A stretch of 12,824 bases of DNA, from positions 1 through 12,824 of the forward strand of contig CAZAEI010000026.1 of NCBI GenBank assembly GCA_964484305.1. Reading direction: 5' to 3'. The notes beneath the pieces were generated by a model. It worked only from the letters and a program-made list of their open reading frames with translations. It had not been told where the DNA came from and ran no database searches. Source of the DNA: DAOVFN01 sp964484305. Its GTDB lineage: Archaea; Aenigmatarchaeota; Aenigmatarchaeia; QMZP01. Shown piece after piece: positions 1 through 5,854 of the stretch (the first letter of the stretch is position 1; each line of letters begins with the position of its first letter). The position numbers were made by a program, and so were the translations under genes.

Positions 1-24
1 CTTTATACTAATTGCTGTTTTGGT

Positions 25-888
25 TTAAATATACACACCATCTAGGGGAAGAGCGGAAAATAGCAATAAGAAGGCAGTAACTGTTAAAAGCACCCCGATG
101 ATTATCGGGGTGATTAATATGGCAAATGCCCTCAGGCCTGAGATTTCATGGAGCCTTGAGAGTCCCTTCACCTGAAGGATGAATGCCCAGATGTAGATTA
201 ATGCGACAGCGCCTATTGCGGCCCAAAGATTGATTAGAAGCAGGCCCATAACTGGCCAGATAAGGATGCTTGGGGCTGTGGCATATATCAGGGCCTTGTA
301 TGTGTTCTGGAATCCCCTTTTTGCGCCGAATATCACTGCAATAACATGAAGTAGGGCTGCGCCCATAAATGTCCCTACAATGCTGAGCAGGACAGACATG
401 TTTGCTGATAGGATGCTTGAGAATACCATTTCTAGTATTAATTCTATTCCCAGGCCTGAGCCAACACCTGATATTGAGGAGAACAGGGAGAATGACAGCA
501 GAAATATGGCATTCAGTGCTATGACCTGAATGAACATAATGAACAGGTAAAACTTCACAGGGGCCTCGAAGCCCTGCTCGTTTTTCACGGCATCGAAGAA
601 TTGGCCAGGGTGGGCAAGGACCATCCTGAATTTCTGGAGGATTCCCATGGGTTTCTGCTGGCCAGGGGCGGTCTGCTGGGATTGGGATCGTGGTTGTTGG
701 GGGTATCCCCGGGCCTGTGCTGCTGGGATTCCCGGTGGCTGTGAGAACCCTGAAAGCACATGGTTGAGTGCCTCATCGATTTGCTGGTGCGGCCAGCCTG
801 AATTGAGGAGGCTCTGTCTTATCTGCTGGTGTGAGTAGCCGGCCCTGAGGCTCTGGGTTATGTAGTCAACAAGTCTGTAATCAGGCAT
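25..888 (-). CDS. YIP1-family multi-pass membrane protein with N-terminal helical repeat
   Basis: 287 aa. Residues about 5-45 hold two similar short helical units (DYITQSLRAGYSHQQIRQSL, then a GWPHQQIDEAL unit), a UBA-like arrangement. A Gln/Pro-rich linker follows (about 48-80), then the segment GILQKFRMVLAHPGQFFDAV typical of YIP1 proteins, and about five hydrophobic helices (roughly 110-137, 150-185, 198-215, 217-245, 254-282). The family is membrane-embedded and has no assigned enzymatic function in archaea; the N-terminal unit may bind a partner (inference). The ATG at 888 is preferred because a TATA box at 912-920 lies about 25 nt upstream, which would make the mRNA leaderless. The gene is complete and has no operon partner in the window. 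Its upstream side faces the assembly gap. Confidence 0.8.
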   Translation of the reverse strand: MPDYRLVDYITQSLRAGYSHQQIRQSLLNSGWPHQQIDEALNHVLSGFSQPPGIPAAQARGYPQQPRSQSQQTAPGQQKPMGILQKFRMVLAHPGQFFDAVKNEQGFEAPVKFYLFIMFIQVIALNAIFLLSFSLFSSISGVGSGLGIELILEMVFSSILSANMSVLLSIVGTFMGAALLHVIAVIFGAKRGFQNTYKALIYATAPSILIWPVMGLLLINLWAAIGAVALIYIWAFILQVKGLSRLHEISGLRAFAILITPIIIGVLLTVTAFLLLFSALPLDGVYI

Positions 889-910
889 TGTATTAAATTT
901 GTCCCTGGTT

Positions 911-920
911 TCTTATAAAG
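911..920 (-). promoter_or_regulatory. TATA box of the YIP1-like gene
   Basis: On the minus strand the sequence reads CTTTATAAGA, a good archaeal TATA element. Its centre is about 27 nt upstream of the ATG at 888, so transcription would begin at or within a few bases of the start codon. No Shine-Dalgarno sequence is seen in the short space between. The assignment rests on position and consensus only. Confidence 0.6.
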
Positions 921-940
921 CCGGTCTGGGGCCTCTCATA

Positions 941-1040
941 NNNNNNNNNNNNNNNNNNNNNNNNNNNNNNNNNNNNNNNNNNNNNNNNNNNNNNNNNNNN
1001 NNNNNNNNNNNNNNNNNNNNNNNNNNNNNNNNNNNNNNNN
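941..1040. other. Assembly gap (100 N)
   Basis: Exactly 100 consecutive N, the usual placeholder for a scaffold gap of unknown true length. The first resolved base after it is already inside a tandem repeat copy, so the gap was probably caused by more copies of that repeat that could not be assembled. Confidence 0.97.
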
Positions 1041-1198
1041 AGCCGATGTGTTTGTTGACTGGTTTGGTAGAATTTGCCTGTTGCTTATCGGCTTGGAGAA
1101 GCGGGAGCTCTCGTAAGCCGATGTGTTTGTTGACTGGTTTGGTAGAATTTGCCTGTTGCTTATCGGCTTGCGACCTGCGGTAGCGTCTGTAAGCCGAT
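1041..1198. repeat. Tandem repeat: 55-nt constant unit with 20/21-nt variable segments
   Basis: A constant segment is seen at 1041-1094 (its first base lost in the gap) and 1115-1169, identical in both. It is bounded by the 8-bp inverted repeat AAGCCGAT/ATCGGCTT. Between copies lie variable segments at 1095-1114 (20 nt) and 1170-1190 (21 nt). The array closes with a lone AAGCCGAT arm at 1191-1198, which touches the mcm stop codon at 1199-1201. Each variable segment can form its own small hairpin inside the constant stem: GAG-A-AGC with GCT-CTC in the first, GACCT with AG-C-GTC in the second. Period is 75-76 nt. It could be read in either direction and may form the 3' untranslated region of mcm. 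Function unknown. Confidence 0.85.
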
Positions 1199-3211
1199 TT
1201 AGACCTTCTGCACGAATCCGGGGGAGGGCTCGAAGAGGAGGCCCTGGGTCTTGAGGCGCTCGATTATCTCGTCGATTTCGTCTATGCCATCGGCCCTGGC
1301 CGAACTCCGCAGCTCGTCCACGGATATCTCCTTCTTTACCTTGGTGAGGTTGTCTATGATGTCGAGTACTGTCCTTATCTTGGAGCGCTCGCTTGCCGGG
1401 GTCCCGCCCTCAGACCTGTCAACATCGATTTCACCGGTCTCGGGGTCAAAGCCAAGCTGCTTGAGGGAGAACTTCATGAGCCGAATGGCCCTCTGGGCAT
1501 CCTCCTTCCTGACCTCGGGCTGGAGCTGCATCTTGGCCGAGGCCTCGGACAGCCTCATCAGGGCCTCGAACTGCCTGAGTGTTATGGGGACAGAGGATGC
1601 CGCTCCCTCGGCCTTCTTCCTGGTCCTGAGGTAGAAGGTCCTGAGTATCTTTCCCGCTTCCCCGGTGAGCCTGGGCTCGCAGTGAGTCCTTGCATAGGCT
1701 ATGTACTTCCTTATCAGTTCGGGCTCAAGCTTGGGCCTGGCCCCCTCATAGTCCTTGTCCTCCCTGGTCCTGAGGACGTGCTCCACCATTTTCTTGTCGG
1801 TTTCGACATCGGGGACATCCCTGAGCGCGAACTTGAGGTCGAACCTGGAGAGCAGGGTGTCGACTATGGTTATCTGCTTGGCTATGGGAACGTAGGGATC
1901 GAACCTGGAGAATTTGGGGTTCCCGCCGGCAAGGACCGAGGTCTTGGCAGGGAGGGTGGCCACTATGGAGGCCTTGGCTATGGAGACAGTGCCCTGCTCG
2001 AGGCCCTCGTGCATGGCAACCTGGTCCTCGGGGGACATCTTCTCGAACTCATCAATAGCGAGCATACCCTTGTTCGCAAGGACCATGGCCCCGGCCTCCA
2101 GGACCCATCCGCCCATGAACTGCTCGTCCTTCGTCACCGTGGCCGTTAACCCGGCGCCCGTCGCCCCCTTGCCAGAGACGTACTTGCCCCTGGGGACGAT
2201 TTCAGGGACCAGCTTGAGTAGTTGCGATTTTCCGCTAGCGGGGTCACCGATAAGCAGGACGTGGATGTCCCCCCTTATGTGTGTCTTGTCCCTGAGGTGC
2301 TGGGGGACGCCGCCGAAGAGCTGGAGTATTATGCTCTCCTTGATCTCCCTGAGGCCGTAGAGGCTCGGGGCCAGGGAATCGACCATGAGCTCGTATATCC
2401 TGGGGTTCCTGGTGAGCCCCTTTATTTCCTCCTCGTCCTCCTCGGTGAGATCGAGCTTGTGCCATCCCACATCTGTTGCCTCTATGTGGTTGGAGCTTAT
2501 GAACAGGTCCAGTTTTGAGGAGAATATCTTGCCCTTGGGGGTCTCCCTCAGGATTCCGGTGACCTTTATCCGGTTGCCGGGGTCTGTGATGCGCCGGCCG
2601 TCAGGGGAGACAAGGTCGTCTATTAGGACGATGTTGATCTGGGATGGCCTGTCGCCCTCGGTGAGCTCGAATGGCTCCTCTATTGTGAGCCACCTGGTAT
2701 CGACAAGGATCGCTTCCTTCTTTTTGAAGCCGCTCCGGTTGCCGCACTTGCATGCAAAGGGCTTCCTTATCATGCCCACCTCCGAGTAGGCCTCGATAAC
2801 GTCGCCGCACTCCGGGCACTCCCAGAGGATCTTCTGGATTTCGGGCCTGATTTCAGAGGCCCGGCGGATCGTGCCCTCCACGCAGAGGAACTTCTTGATG
2901 TGTTTTGACCTTAGGTCCCTTATCTGGGTCATTCCGGGGAGACCCATGAAGCGGACCGTGACAGGGCCCGGGAGCTCCAGGGACTCCACGGCCTCCTTGG
3001 CCACGTCAAAGACGAAGTCAGGCTCGTTCAGGAGGGCCTCGCCAAGCTCGTAGCTGAACTTGCTCAGCACAGGGAACTCCACAACAAGGGGCTTCTCCTC
3101 GAGCGCGGCCTTGCTCAGGGCCTTCTTGTATTTCTTATGGAGGAGCTCCTTGAATCTCGTAACAAGCTCTGTCTTTCTCCCCTCCTCCGGGACGGCCTCT
3201 TTCTTGGGCAT
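1199..3211 (-). CDS. mcm: MCM replicative DNA helicase
   Basis: About 670 aa, a usual length for archaeal MCM. It is the hexameric 3'-5' helicase that unwinds DNA at the fork. Order of parts: N-terminal helical and OB domains (1-260) with a zinc site made of CPEC near residue 132 and CKC about 24 residues on; an AAA+ core with Walker A GDPASGKSQ near 325, the sensor/hairpin region GKGATGAGLTATV, Walker B LAIDEFEKM near 388 and the arginine finger LSRFD near 455; and a C-terminal winged helix (about 600-670). No intein interrupts the Walker motifs, a common insertion site in other archaea. The ATG at 3211 (MPKKEAV) is chosen because GGTGA lies five bases upstream; an in-frame ATG at 3223 (MVNC) is the alternative and lies inside the leader repeat. 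Monocistronic and divergent from the UMP kinase gene. Confidence 0.96.
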   Translation of the reverse strand: MPKKEAVPEEGRKTELVTRFKELLHKKYKKALSKAALEEKPLVVEFPVLSKFSYELGEALLNEPDFVFDVAKEAVESLELPGPVTVRFMGLPGMTQIRDLRSKHIKKFLCVEGTIRRASEIRPEIQKILWECPECGDVIEAYSEVGMIRKPFACKCGNRSGFKKKEAILVDTRWLTIEEPFELTEGDRPSQINIVLIDDLVSPDGRRITDPGNRIKVTGILRETPKGKIFSSKLDLFISSNHIEATDVGWHKLDLTEEDEEEIKGLTRNPRIYELMVDSLAPSLYGLREIKESIILQLFGGVPQHLRDKTHIRGDIHVLLIGDPASGKSQLLKLVPEIVPRGKYVSGKGATGAGLTATVTKDEQFMGGWVLEAGAMVLANKGMLAIDEFEKMSPEDQVAMHEGLEQGTVSIAKASIVATLPAKTSVLAGGNPKFSRFDPYVPIAKQITIVDTLLSRFDLKFALRDVPDVETDKKMVEHVLRTREDKDYEGARPKLEPELIRKYIAYARTHCEPRLTGEAGKILRTFYLRTRKKAEGAASSVPITLRQFEALMRLSEASAKMQLQPEVRKEDAQRAIRLMKFSLKQLGFDPETGEIDVDRSEGGTPASERSKIRTVLDIIDNLTKVKKEISVDELRSSARADGIDEIDEIIERLKTQGLLFEPSPGFVQKV

Positions 3212-3215
3212 ACAG

Positions 3216-3310
3216 TTCACCATCCTGCCCTTCGGGCAGGCATGTGCTCCTTCACCATCCTGCCTTTCAGGCAGGCATGTGCTCCTTCACATCCGTCCCC
3301 AAGGGGGCGG
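3216..3310 (-). repeat. mcm leader: two 35-nt tandem repeats and three hairpins
   Basis: Copies 3216-3250 and 3251-3285 differ at only two positions. Those two positions pair with each other: on the mRNA strand one copy folds as CCTGCCT-GAA-AGGCAGG and the other as CCTGCCC-GAA-GGGCAGG, so a T-A pair replaces a C-G pair. A third, diverged hairpin lies at 3293-3310 (CCGCCCCC-TT-GGGGACGG). Each repeat also contains GAAGGAG followed closely by an ATG, opening short reading frames ahead of mcm. The start at 3223 lies in the downstream copy. Confidence 0.8.
3217..3243 (-). other. Possible upstream ORF in the mcm leader (8 codons)
   Basis: ATG at 3243 follows GAAGGAG-CAC and encodes MPARRAGW before a TGA at 3217-3219, just upstream of the preferred mcm ATG at 3211. 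The repeated copy upstream gives an even shorter frame, MPA-stop, at 3267-3278. The ribosome site to ATG spacing of three bases is short, so translation is uncertain. Confidence 0.3.
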
Positions 3311-3364
3311 CAAACACTAAATTGCCTCTGGTAGAAAAGATTACAGGTTTAATATGCAAATAGG

Positions 3365-3376
3365 ATTTTTAAATGG
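3365..3376. promoter_or_regulatory. AT-rich core of the mcm / UMP kinase divergent region
   Basis: ATTTTTAAAT is nearly symmetric. On the minus strand it gives TTTAAAAAT, a candidate TATA box for mcm with a transcript start near 3345 and a leader of about 130 nt. On the plus strand it could also serve the UMP kinase gene, although a nearer TATA box at 3424-3431 fits that gene better. Confidence 0.4.
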
Positions 3377-3423
3377 ATTTTGGCAGGCTCCTGTCTGGCT
3401 GCCGGTGCTCCCTGTATGCAAAC

Positions 3424-3431
3424 AGATATAA
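3424..3431 (+). promoter_or_regulatory. TATA box of the UMP kinase gene
   Basis: AGATATAA, centred about 25 nt before the ATG at 3452, places the transcript start at the start codon (leaderless). A GGGAG at 3432-3436 lies about 15 nt before that ATG, too far to act as a normal ribosome site. This is the reason for preferring 3452. Confidence 0.5.
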
Positions 3432-3451
3432 GGGAGAACCCACAATTCTTT

Positions 3452-4153
3452 ATGGATAAAATGGCCGCAAAGAAACAGGAAACCGTTATAATCAGCCTGG
3501 GTGGCTCGATAATCGTTCCTGATGATGTGGACGTGAGGTTTCTCAGGAGGTTCCGCAAGCTTATTCTCAAGCACGTGAAGGCGGGCAAGAGGTTCATAAT
3601 CATCTCAGGCGGGGGAATGGTGTGCAGGAGATACCAGAAGGCCGCAGGCAGGATAGCCAGGCTGACCAGTGAGGACCTGGACTGGTTGGGAATCCATGCC
3701 ACCAGGTTCAATGCGCACCTTCTGAGGACCATATTCAGGGGCTACGCGCATCCGAGGGTTATCAAGAACCCCACGGAGAAACTTCGGTTCAGGGAGGGCG
3801 TCCTCATAGGGGCCGGGTGGAGGCCCGGATGCTCCACGGACCAGGACGCTGTACTGATGGCCAGGAGCTTCGGGGCCAGGAGGCTTGCCAACCTCTCCAA
3901 TATAAGCTATGTTTATGACAAGGACCCCAAGTACCACAGGGGCGCGAGGCCCCTGAAGGAGATGTCCTGGATGGACTTCAGGAAGCTCGTGGGGAACAGG
4001 TGGGACCCGGGGGCGAACCACCCCTTCGACCCGGTTGCCTCAAGAGAGGCCCAGAAGCTGGGCCTCGAGGTTGCGATTCTTAACGGCAGGGACATCAGGA
4101 ACCTGGACAGCTACCTGTCAGGGAAGAGGTTCAGGGGCACGCTGATAAAGTAG
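3452..4153 (+). CDS. pyrH: UMP kinase (archaeal PyrH type)
   Basis: 233 aa from the chosen ATG. It phosphorylates UMP to UDP with ATP in pyrimidine nucleotide synthesis and belongs to the amino-acid kinase fold. Visible motifs: the N-terminal phosphate loop VIISLGGSIIVPD, IIISGGG near residue 51, the nucleotide-site stretch DWLGIHATRFNAHLL near 73, GWRPGCSTDQDAVLMA near 120, VYDKDPKYHRGARPL near 148, and PFDP-ASREAQKLGLEVAILNG near 195. The set matches archaeal UMP kinase rather than bacterial PyrH, which is usually a little longer. An upstream in-frame ATG at 3380 would add 24 residues lacking family resemblance; ATG 3461 is another possible start. It is transcribed away from mcm and converges on the nucleotidyltransferase gene 13 nt downstream. 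Confidence 0.9.
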   Translation: MDKMAAKKQETVIISLGGSIIVPDDVDVRFLRRFRKLILKHVKAGKRFIIISGGGMVCRRYQKAAGRIARLTSEDLDWLGIHATRFNAHLLRTIFRGYAHPRVIKNPTEKLRFREGVLIGAGWRPGCSTDQDAVLMARSFGARRLANLSNISYVYDKDPKYHRGARPLKEMSWMDFRKLVGNRWDPGANHPFDPVASREAQKLGLEVAILNGRDIRNLDSYLSGKRFRGTLIK

Positions 4154-4166
4154 ACACCTGGATATT

Positions 4167-4916
4167 TCAGGCGGTCCGGGATTCCTGGGAAAGAAGCTTG
4201 TCTGCTTCCCGGTAGGTCTCGAGGGAGCCGATGTCTATCCATCTGTTCCTGAGGATGAAGCCGTGGACAGGGCTCCTCTTGTGGAGCCAGGATATGAAGT
4301 GGCCAAGGGTGTCGGGGTTGTTCCCGCCGCTCAGGTATTCATGGATTACCCCGAGTTCGCTCCTGGGGATTGCGTATATCCCGGTTGAGACGAGGTTTGA
4401 TTTGGGCTTCTCTGGCTTCTCCTCGAAATCAAGGACCCATCCTGCCTCGTCTATGGATGTTATGCCGTATCTGGAGAGAAGGGAGCTGTCCTGCATCTCA
4501 TAAAGGCCGAAGGTAAGGGTTCCCTGGCTTCTGAAGAACTCAAGGAAGCTGTGGAGGCTGTCCTGAAAGATGTTGTCGCCTGCGATGCAGAGCACGTCGT
4601 CATCGATAGCCTCCTTGTCGATTATGTGCTGCATGGCCCCCACAGAGCCGAGCTTCTCCTCCTCTGCAAGGGTGTCCTCGACAACCAGCCTTATGTCACC
4701 CTCATAGCCGGCAGCCCCGAGCCACTCCCTGAAGGCCCCCTCAAAGCGCTTGTTGATGGTTATGTATATTGTGCCTATCTCGCCTATATCCAGGAGCCTG
4801 TCCATGATATGTTCTATGACCGGCCGTCCTGCCACCGGGAGGAGCGGCTTGGGCCTCTCAAGTGTGAGTGGCCACATCCTCTTTGCAAATCCGCCCGCAA
4901 GTATTATCGCTTTCAT
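4167..4916 (-). CDS. Sugar-phosphate nucleotidyltransferase (NTP-transferase family)
   Basis: 249 aa, cytoplasmic. Family members couple an NTP to a sugar 1-phosphate, giving NDP-sugar and pyrophosphate for glycan or nucleotide-sugar synthesis. Seen motifs: N-terminal loop AIILAGGFAKRMWPLT, with AKRM where many members have GTRL; RPKPLLPVAGRPVIEHIMDR near 22-41; the metal-binding AGDNIF near 112; LSRYGIT near 150; FEEKPEKPKS and STGIYAI near 170-185; and WIDIGSLETYREADKL near the end. The length equals a catalytic Rossmann-type domain alone, without the C-terminal left-handed beta-helix of acetyltransferase fusions. Closest types are glucose-1-phosphate thymidylyl/uridylyl- and mannose-1-phosphate guanylyltransferases; the substrate cannot be decided. 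A TATA-like CTTTAAAGC at 4955-4963 precedes it. Confidence 0.88.
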   Translation of the reverse strand: MKAIILAGGFAKRMWPLTLERPKPLLPVAGRPVIEHIMDRLLDIGEIGTIYITINKRFEGAFREWLGAAGYEGDIRLVVEDTLAEEEKLGSVGAMQHIIDKEAIDDDVLCIAGDNIFQDSLHSFLEFFRSQGTLTFGLYEMQDSSLLSRYGITSIDEAGWVLDFEEKPEKPKSNLVSTGIYAIPRSELGVIHEYLSGGNNPDTLGHFISWLHKRSPVHGFILRNRWIDIGSLETYREADKLLSQESRTA

Positions 4917-5139
4917 GGATTATCGCCTGTTGGAGAAAATATTGGTGAGGGTGCTTTAAAGCTTGCGGTAGACAGGAGCGTGTCTGATTAATCGAGTAAT
5001 GCGTGGATGATTCTGCCGGTGTAGAATCAATATGCATAGAGAATGAGAATTCCTTTGTGTGGCACTACATTGAGTCAAAAGATGCCATTTTAAAAACGAT
5101 AGCAGGAGTGAATACCTAGACACGCCCGGGCTAACCGTT
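4917..5139. other. Intergenic region without a recognised gene
   Basis: Between the nucleotidyltransferase and the small protein genes, which are divergent. I see a TATA-like CTTTAAAGC at 4955-4963 for the leftward gene, a small inverted repeat AGACA/TGTCT around 4970-4985, and GATTCT/AGAATC near 5008-5027 enclosing GCCGGTGT, a match to the first bases of the tRNA-Met. None of these supports an RNA gene on its own. Confidence 0.5.
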
Positions 5140-5190
5140 AACTTTATAAACCATTCACTGCATACAGAAAACACAAACCACAACAGGAGG
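5139..5190 (+). promoter_or_regulatory. Promoter and ribosome binding site of the small protein gene
   Basis: ACTTTATAAACC near 5139-5150 is a near-consensus archaeal TATA box. CAGGAGGTTAT (SD at 5183-5190) sits seven bases before the ATG at 5198. With initiation about 25 nt after the TATA box, the leader would be about 25-30 nt. Together these are the strongest expression signals in the window. Confidence 0.75.
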
Positions 5191-5197
5191 TTATACC

Positions 5198-5425
5198 ATG
5201 GTGGAATTCCAAACCGTAAAGGCCGAAGAGGTAAAGTTCGGAAAGAACAACTTCCTTGAGATCGCCCGAAAAAAGGCTATAGCAGAAGATGGCGAGAACG
5301 AGTTCATAGCAATATCAAGGGGTTTCTTCCTCCCTGACGGCACCAAGAGGTTCAAGAAGAGCCTTGCGATACCAGACCAGAAGGAAATCAAGGACTTTGT
5401 CTCAAAAAATATAAAGGAAATGTAA
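5198..5425 (+). CDS. Small conserved-looking protein of unknown function
   Basis: 75 aa, charged (many Lys/Glu/Asp), no membrane segment and no cysteines. It alternates short beta-like stretches (VEFQTVKAEEVKF, EFIAISRGFFLP) with a C-terminal helix (KEIKDFVSKNIKEM). The order of strands followed by a helix, and the RFKKSLAIPD segment, resemble compact nucleic-acid-binding proteins of the PC4 kind; this is only an impression. A strong TATA box, an excellent Shine-Dalgarno sequence and an ATG at the right distance make the gene real. It is monocistronic, upstream of the tRNA-Met gene. The reading frame continues 29 codons beyond its TAA stop. Confidence 0.8.
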   Translation: MVEFQTVKAEEVKFGKNNFLEIARKKAIAEDGENEFIAISRGFFLPDGTKRFKKSLAIPDQKEIKDFVSKNIKEM

Positions 5426-5630
5426 GCGAAGGGAGCCAACCTCCTCTACGCGTTACATACCGGAAAGCAGAAAGGCAAACCATTTGAAACAGAGGCAATG
5501 ATGGCCGCTGCCTAGTGGTGCTTATAATATTGGTAGCGCCACGGTACAAACCGAAGTCTCCGTGTTTATTCTTAATTCTGAACCGCCAGTATTATACTAA
5601 TAAATAAGCTCTGTATAAGATAATAGAAAT
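5426..5630 (+). other. Spacer with short in-frame ORF remnant and tRNA promoter
   Basis: Directly after the TAA of the small protein gene the same frame stays open for 29 codons to a TAG at 5513-5515, with a protein-like stretch (ANLLYALHTGKQKGKPFE). It has no start codon before its two final-third methionines. Further on, AATAAATA at about 5599-5606 is 25-30 nt ahead of the tRNA and is the likely tRNA TATA box. Confidence 0.45.
5598..5607 (+). promoter_or_regulatory. TATA box of the tRNA-Met gene
   Basis: TAATAAATAA lies 24-33 nt before the first base of the tRNA at 5631, the normal distance for an archaeal promoter that starts transcription at or just before the mature 5' end. AT-rich DNA surrounds it. 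Confidence 0.5.
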
Positions 5631-5667
5631 GCCGGTGTGGCTTAGTGGTTAAAGCGCCAGACTCATA

Positions 5668-5792
5668 ACCAGCCTTTTTCAAGAAAAGGCTGGAGCCAAA
5701 AGGAGCTTCGCTCCGCAGGCTCCGCTCGCTTCCGACAACAATTCAGATTATGGTTATGAGTGTTGAGGACTCTGTCCTATGATAGCTGGGAA
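5668..5792 (+). other. tRNA-Met intron 1 (125 nt, position 37/38) with guide-RNA-like part
   Basis: It begins with a perfect 10-bp hairpin (CCAGCCTTTT 5669-5678 with AAAAGGCTGG 5684-5693), then a nested hairpin (GGAGC-TTC-GCTCC at 5702-5714 within GGAGCC/GGCTCC). The 3' part holds an 11-nt antisense to the anticodon loop (5751-5761), TTGA (5763-5766), a 4-bp hairpin and ATGATAG (5779-5785). The splice site has a central helix CTCA/TGGG (5662-5665 with 5787-5790) and 3-nt bulges TAA and AAA, but no clear inner helix, so this is a relaxed bulge-helix-bulge. The exact boundaries are set by the mature cloverleaf. Confidence 0.8.
5751..5785 (+). ncRNA. Predicted box C/D-type guide for C34, inside intron 1
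   Basis: Guide 5751-5761 (TGGTTATGAGT) pairs over 11 bp with 5661-5671, that is tRNA positions 31-37 plus the first four intron bases. One base later follows a D'-like box TTGA (5763-5766). The fifth base upstream of it, G5758, pairs with C5664, tRNA position 34, matching the D+5 rule for 2'-O-methylation. GGAC/GTCC (5767-5770 with 5774-5777) and ATGATAG (5779-5785) complete a K-turn: 3-nt bulge TAT, G-A and A-G pairs, U-U, then A-U in place of the usual G-C. I found no clear second C/D box pair. Confidence 0.6.
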
Positions 5793-5814
5793 ATCTGGAG
5801 ATCGTGGGTTCAAA

Positions 5815-5854
5815 CGCATTTGCTGGACGCAAGCGCATCCAGCAGAGCTGAATG
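5815..5854 (+). other. tRNA-Met intron 2 (40 nt, position 59/60)
   Basis: A canonical bulge-helix-bulge is present. T-stem, then a central 4-bp helix TTCA (5809-5812) with TGAA (5849-5852), bulges AAC (5813-5815) and TGT (5853-5855), and an inner helix running from GC to GCTGGA (5821-5827 region) with TCCAGC...GC, broken only by one bulged A and one wobble pair. Cutting after the second base of each bulge leaves a normal seven-base T-loop TTCAAAT. Confidence 0.9.

Noticed and set aside
1041..1198. CRISPR array
   Set aside because: The long part (55 nt) is constant and the short part (20/21 nt) varies; if the 36/37-nt hairpin is taken as the repeat, its centre differs while the spacers are identical. 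No cas gene is in the window.
1682..2360. Open frames of 148-155 codons on the plus strand inside mcm
   Set aside because: They are antisense to a well-conserved helicase and follow its codon pattern; no promoter, ribosome site or recognisable motif supports them.
5497..5580. Stand-alone box C/D sRNA (ATGATGG near 5498, CTGA near 5577)
   Set aside because: The boxes are about 80 nt apart, the flanks do not form a closing stem, and no internal D'/C' pair or tRNA/rRNA target was recognised.
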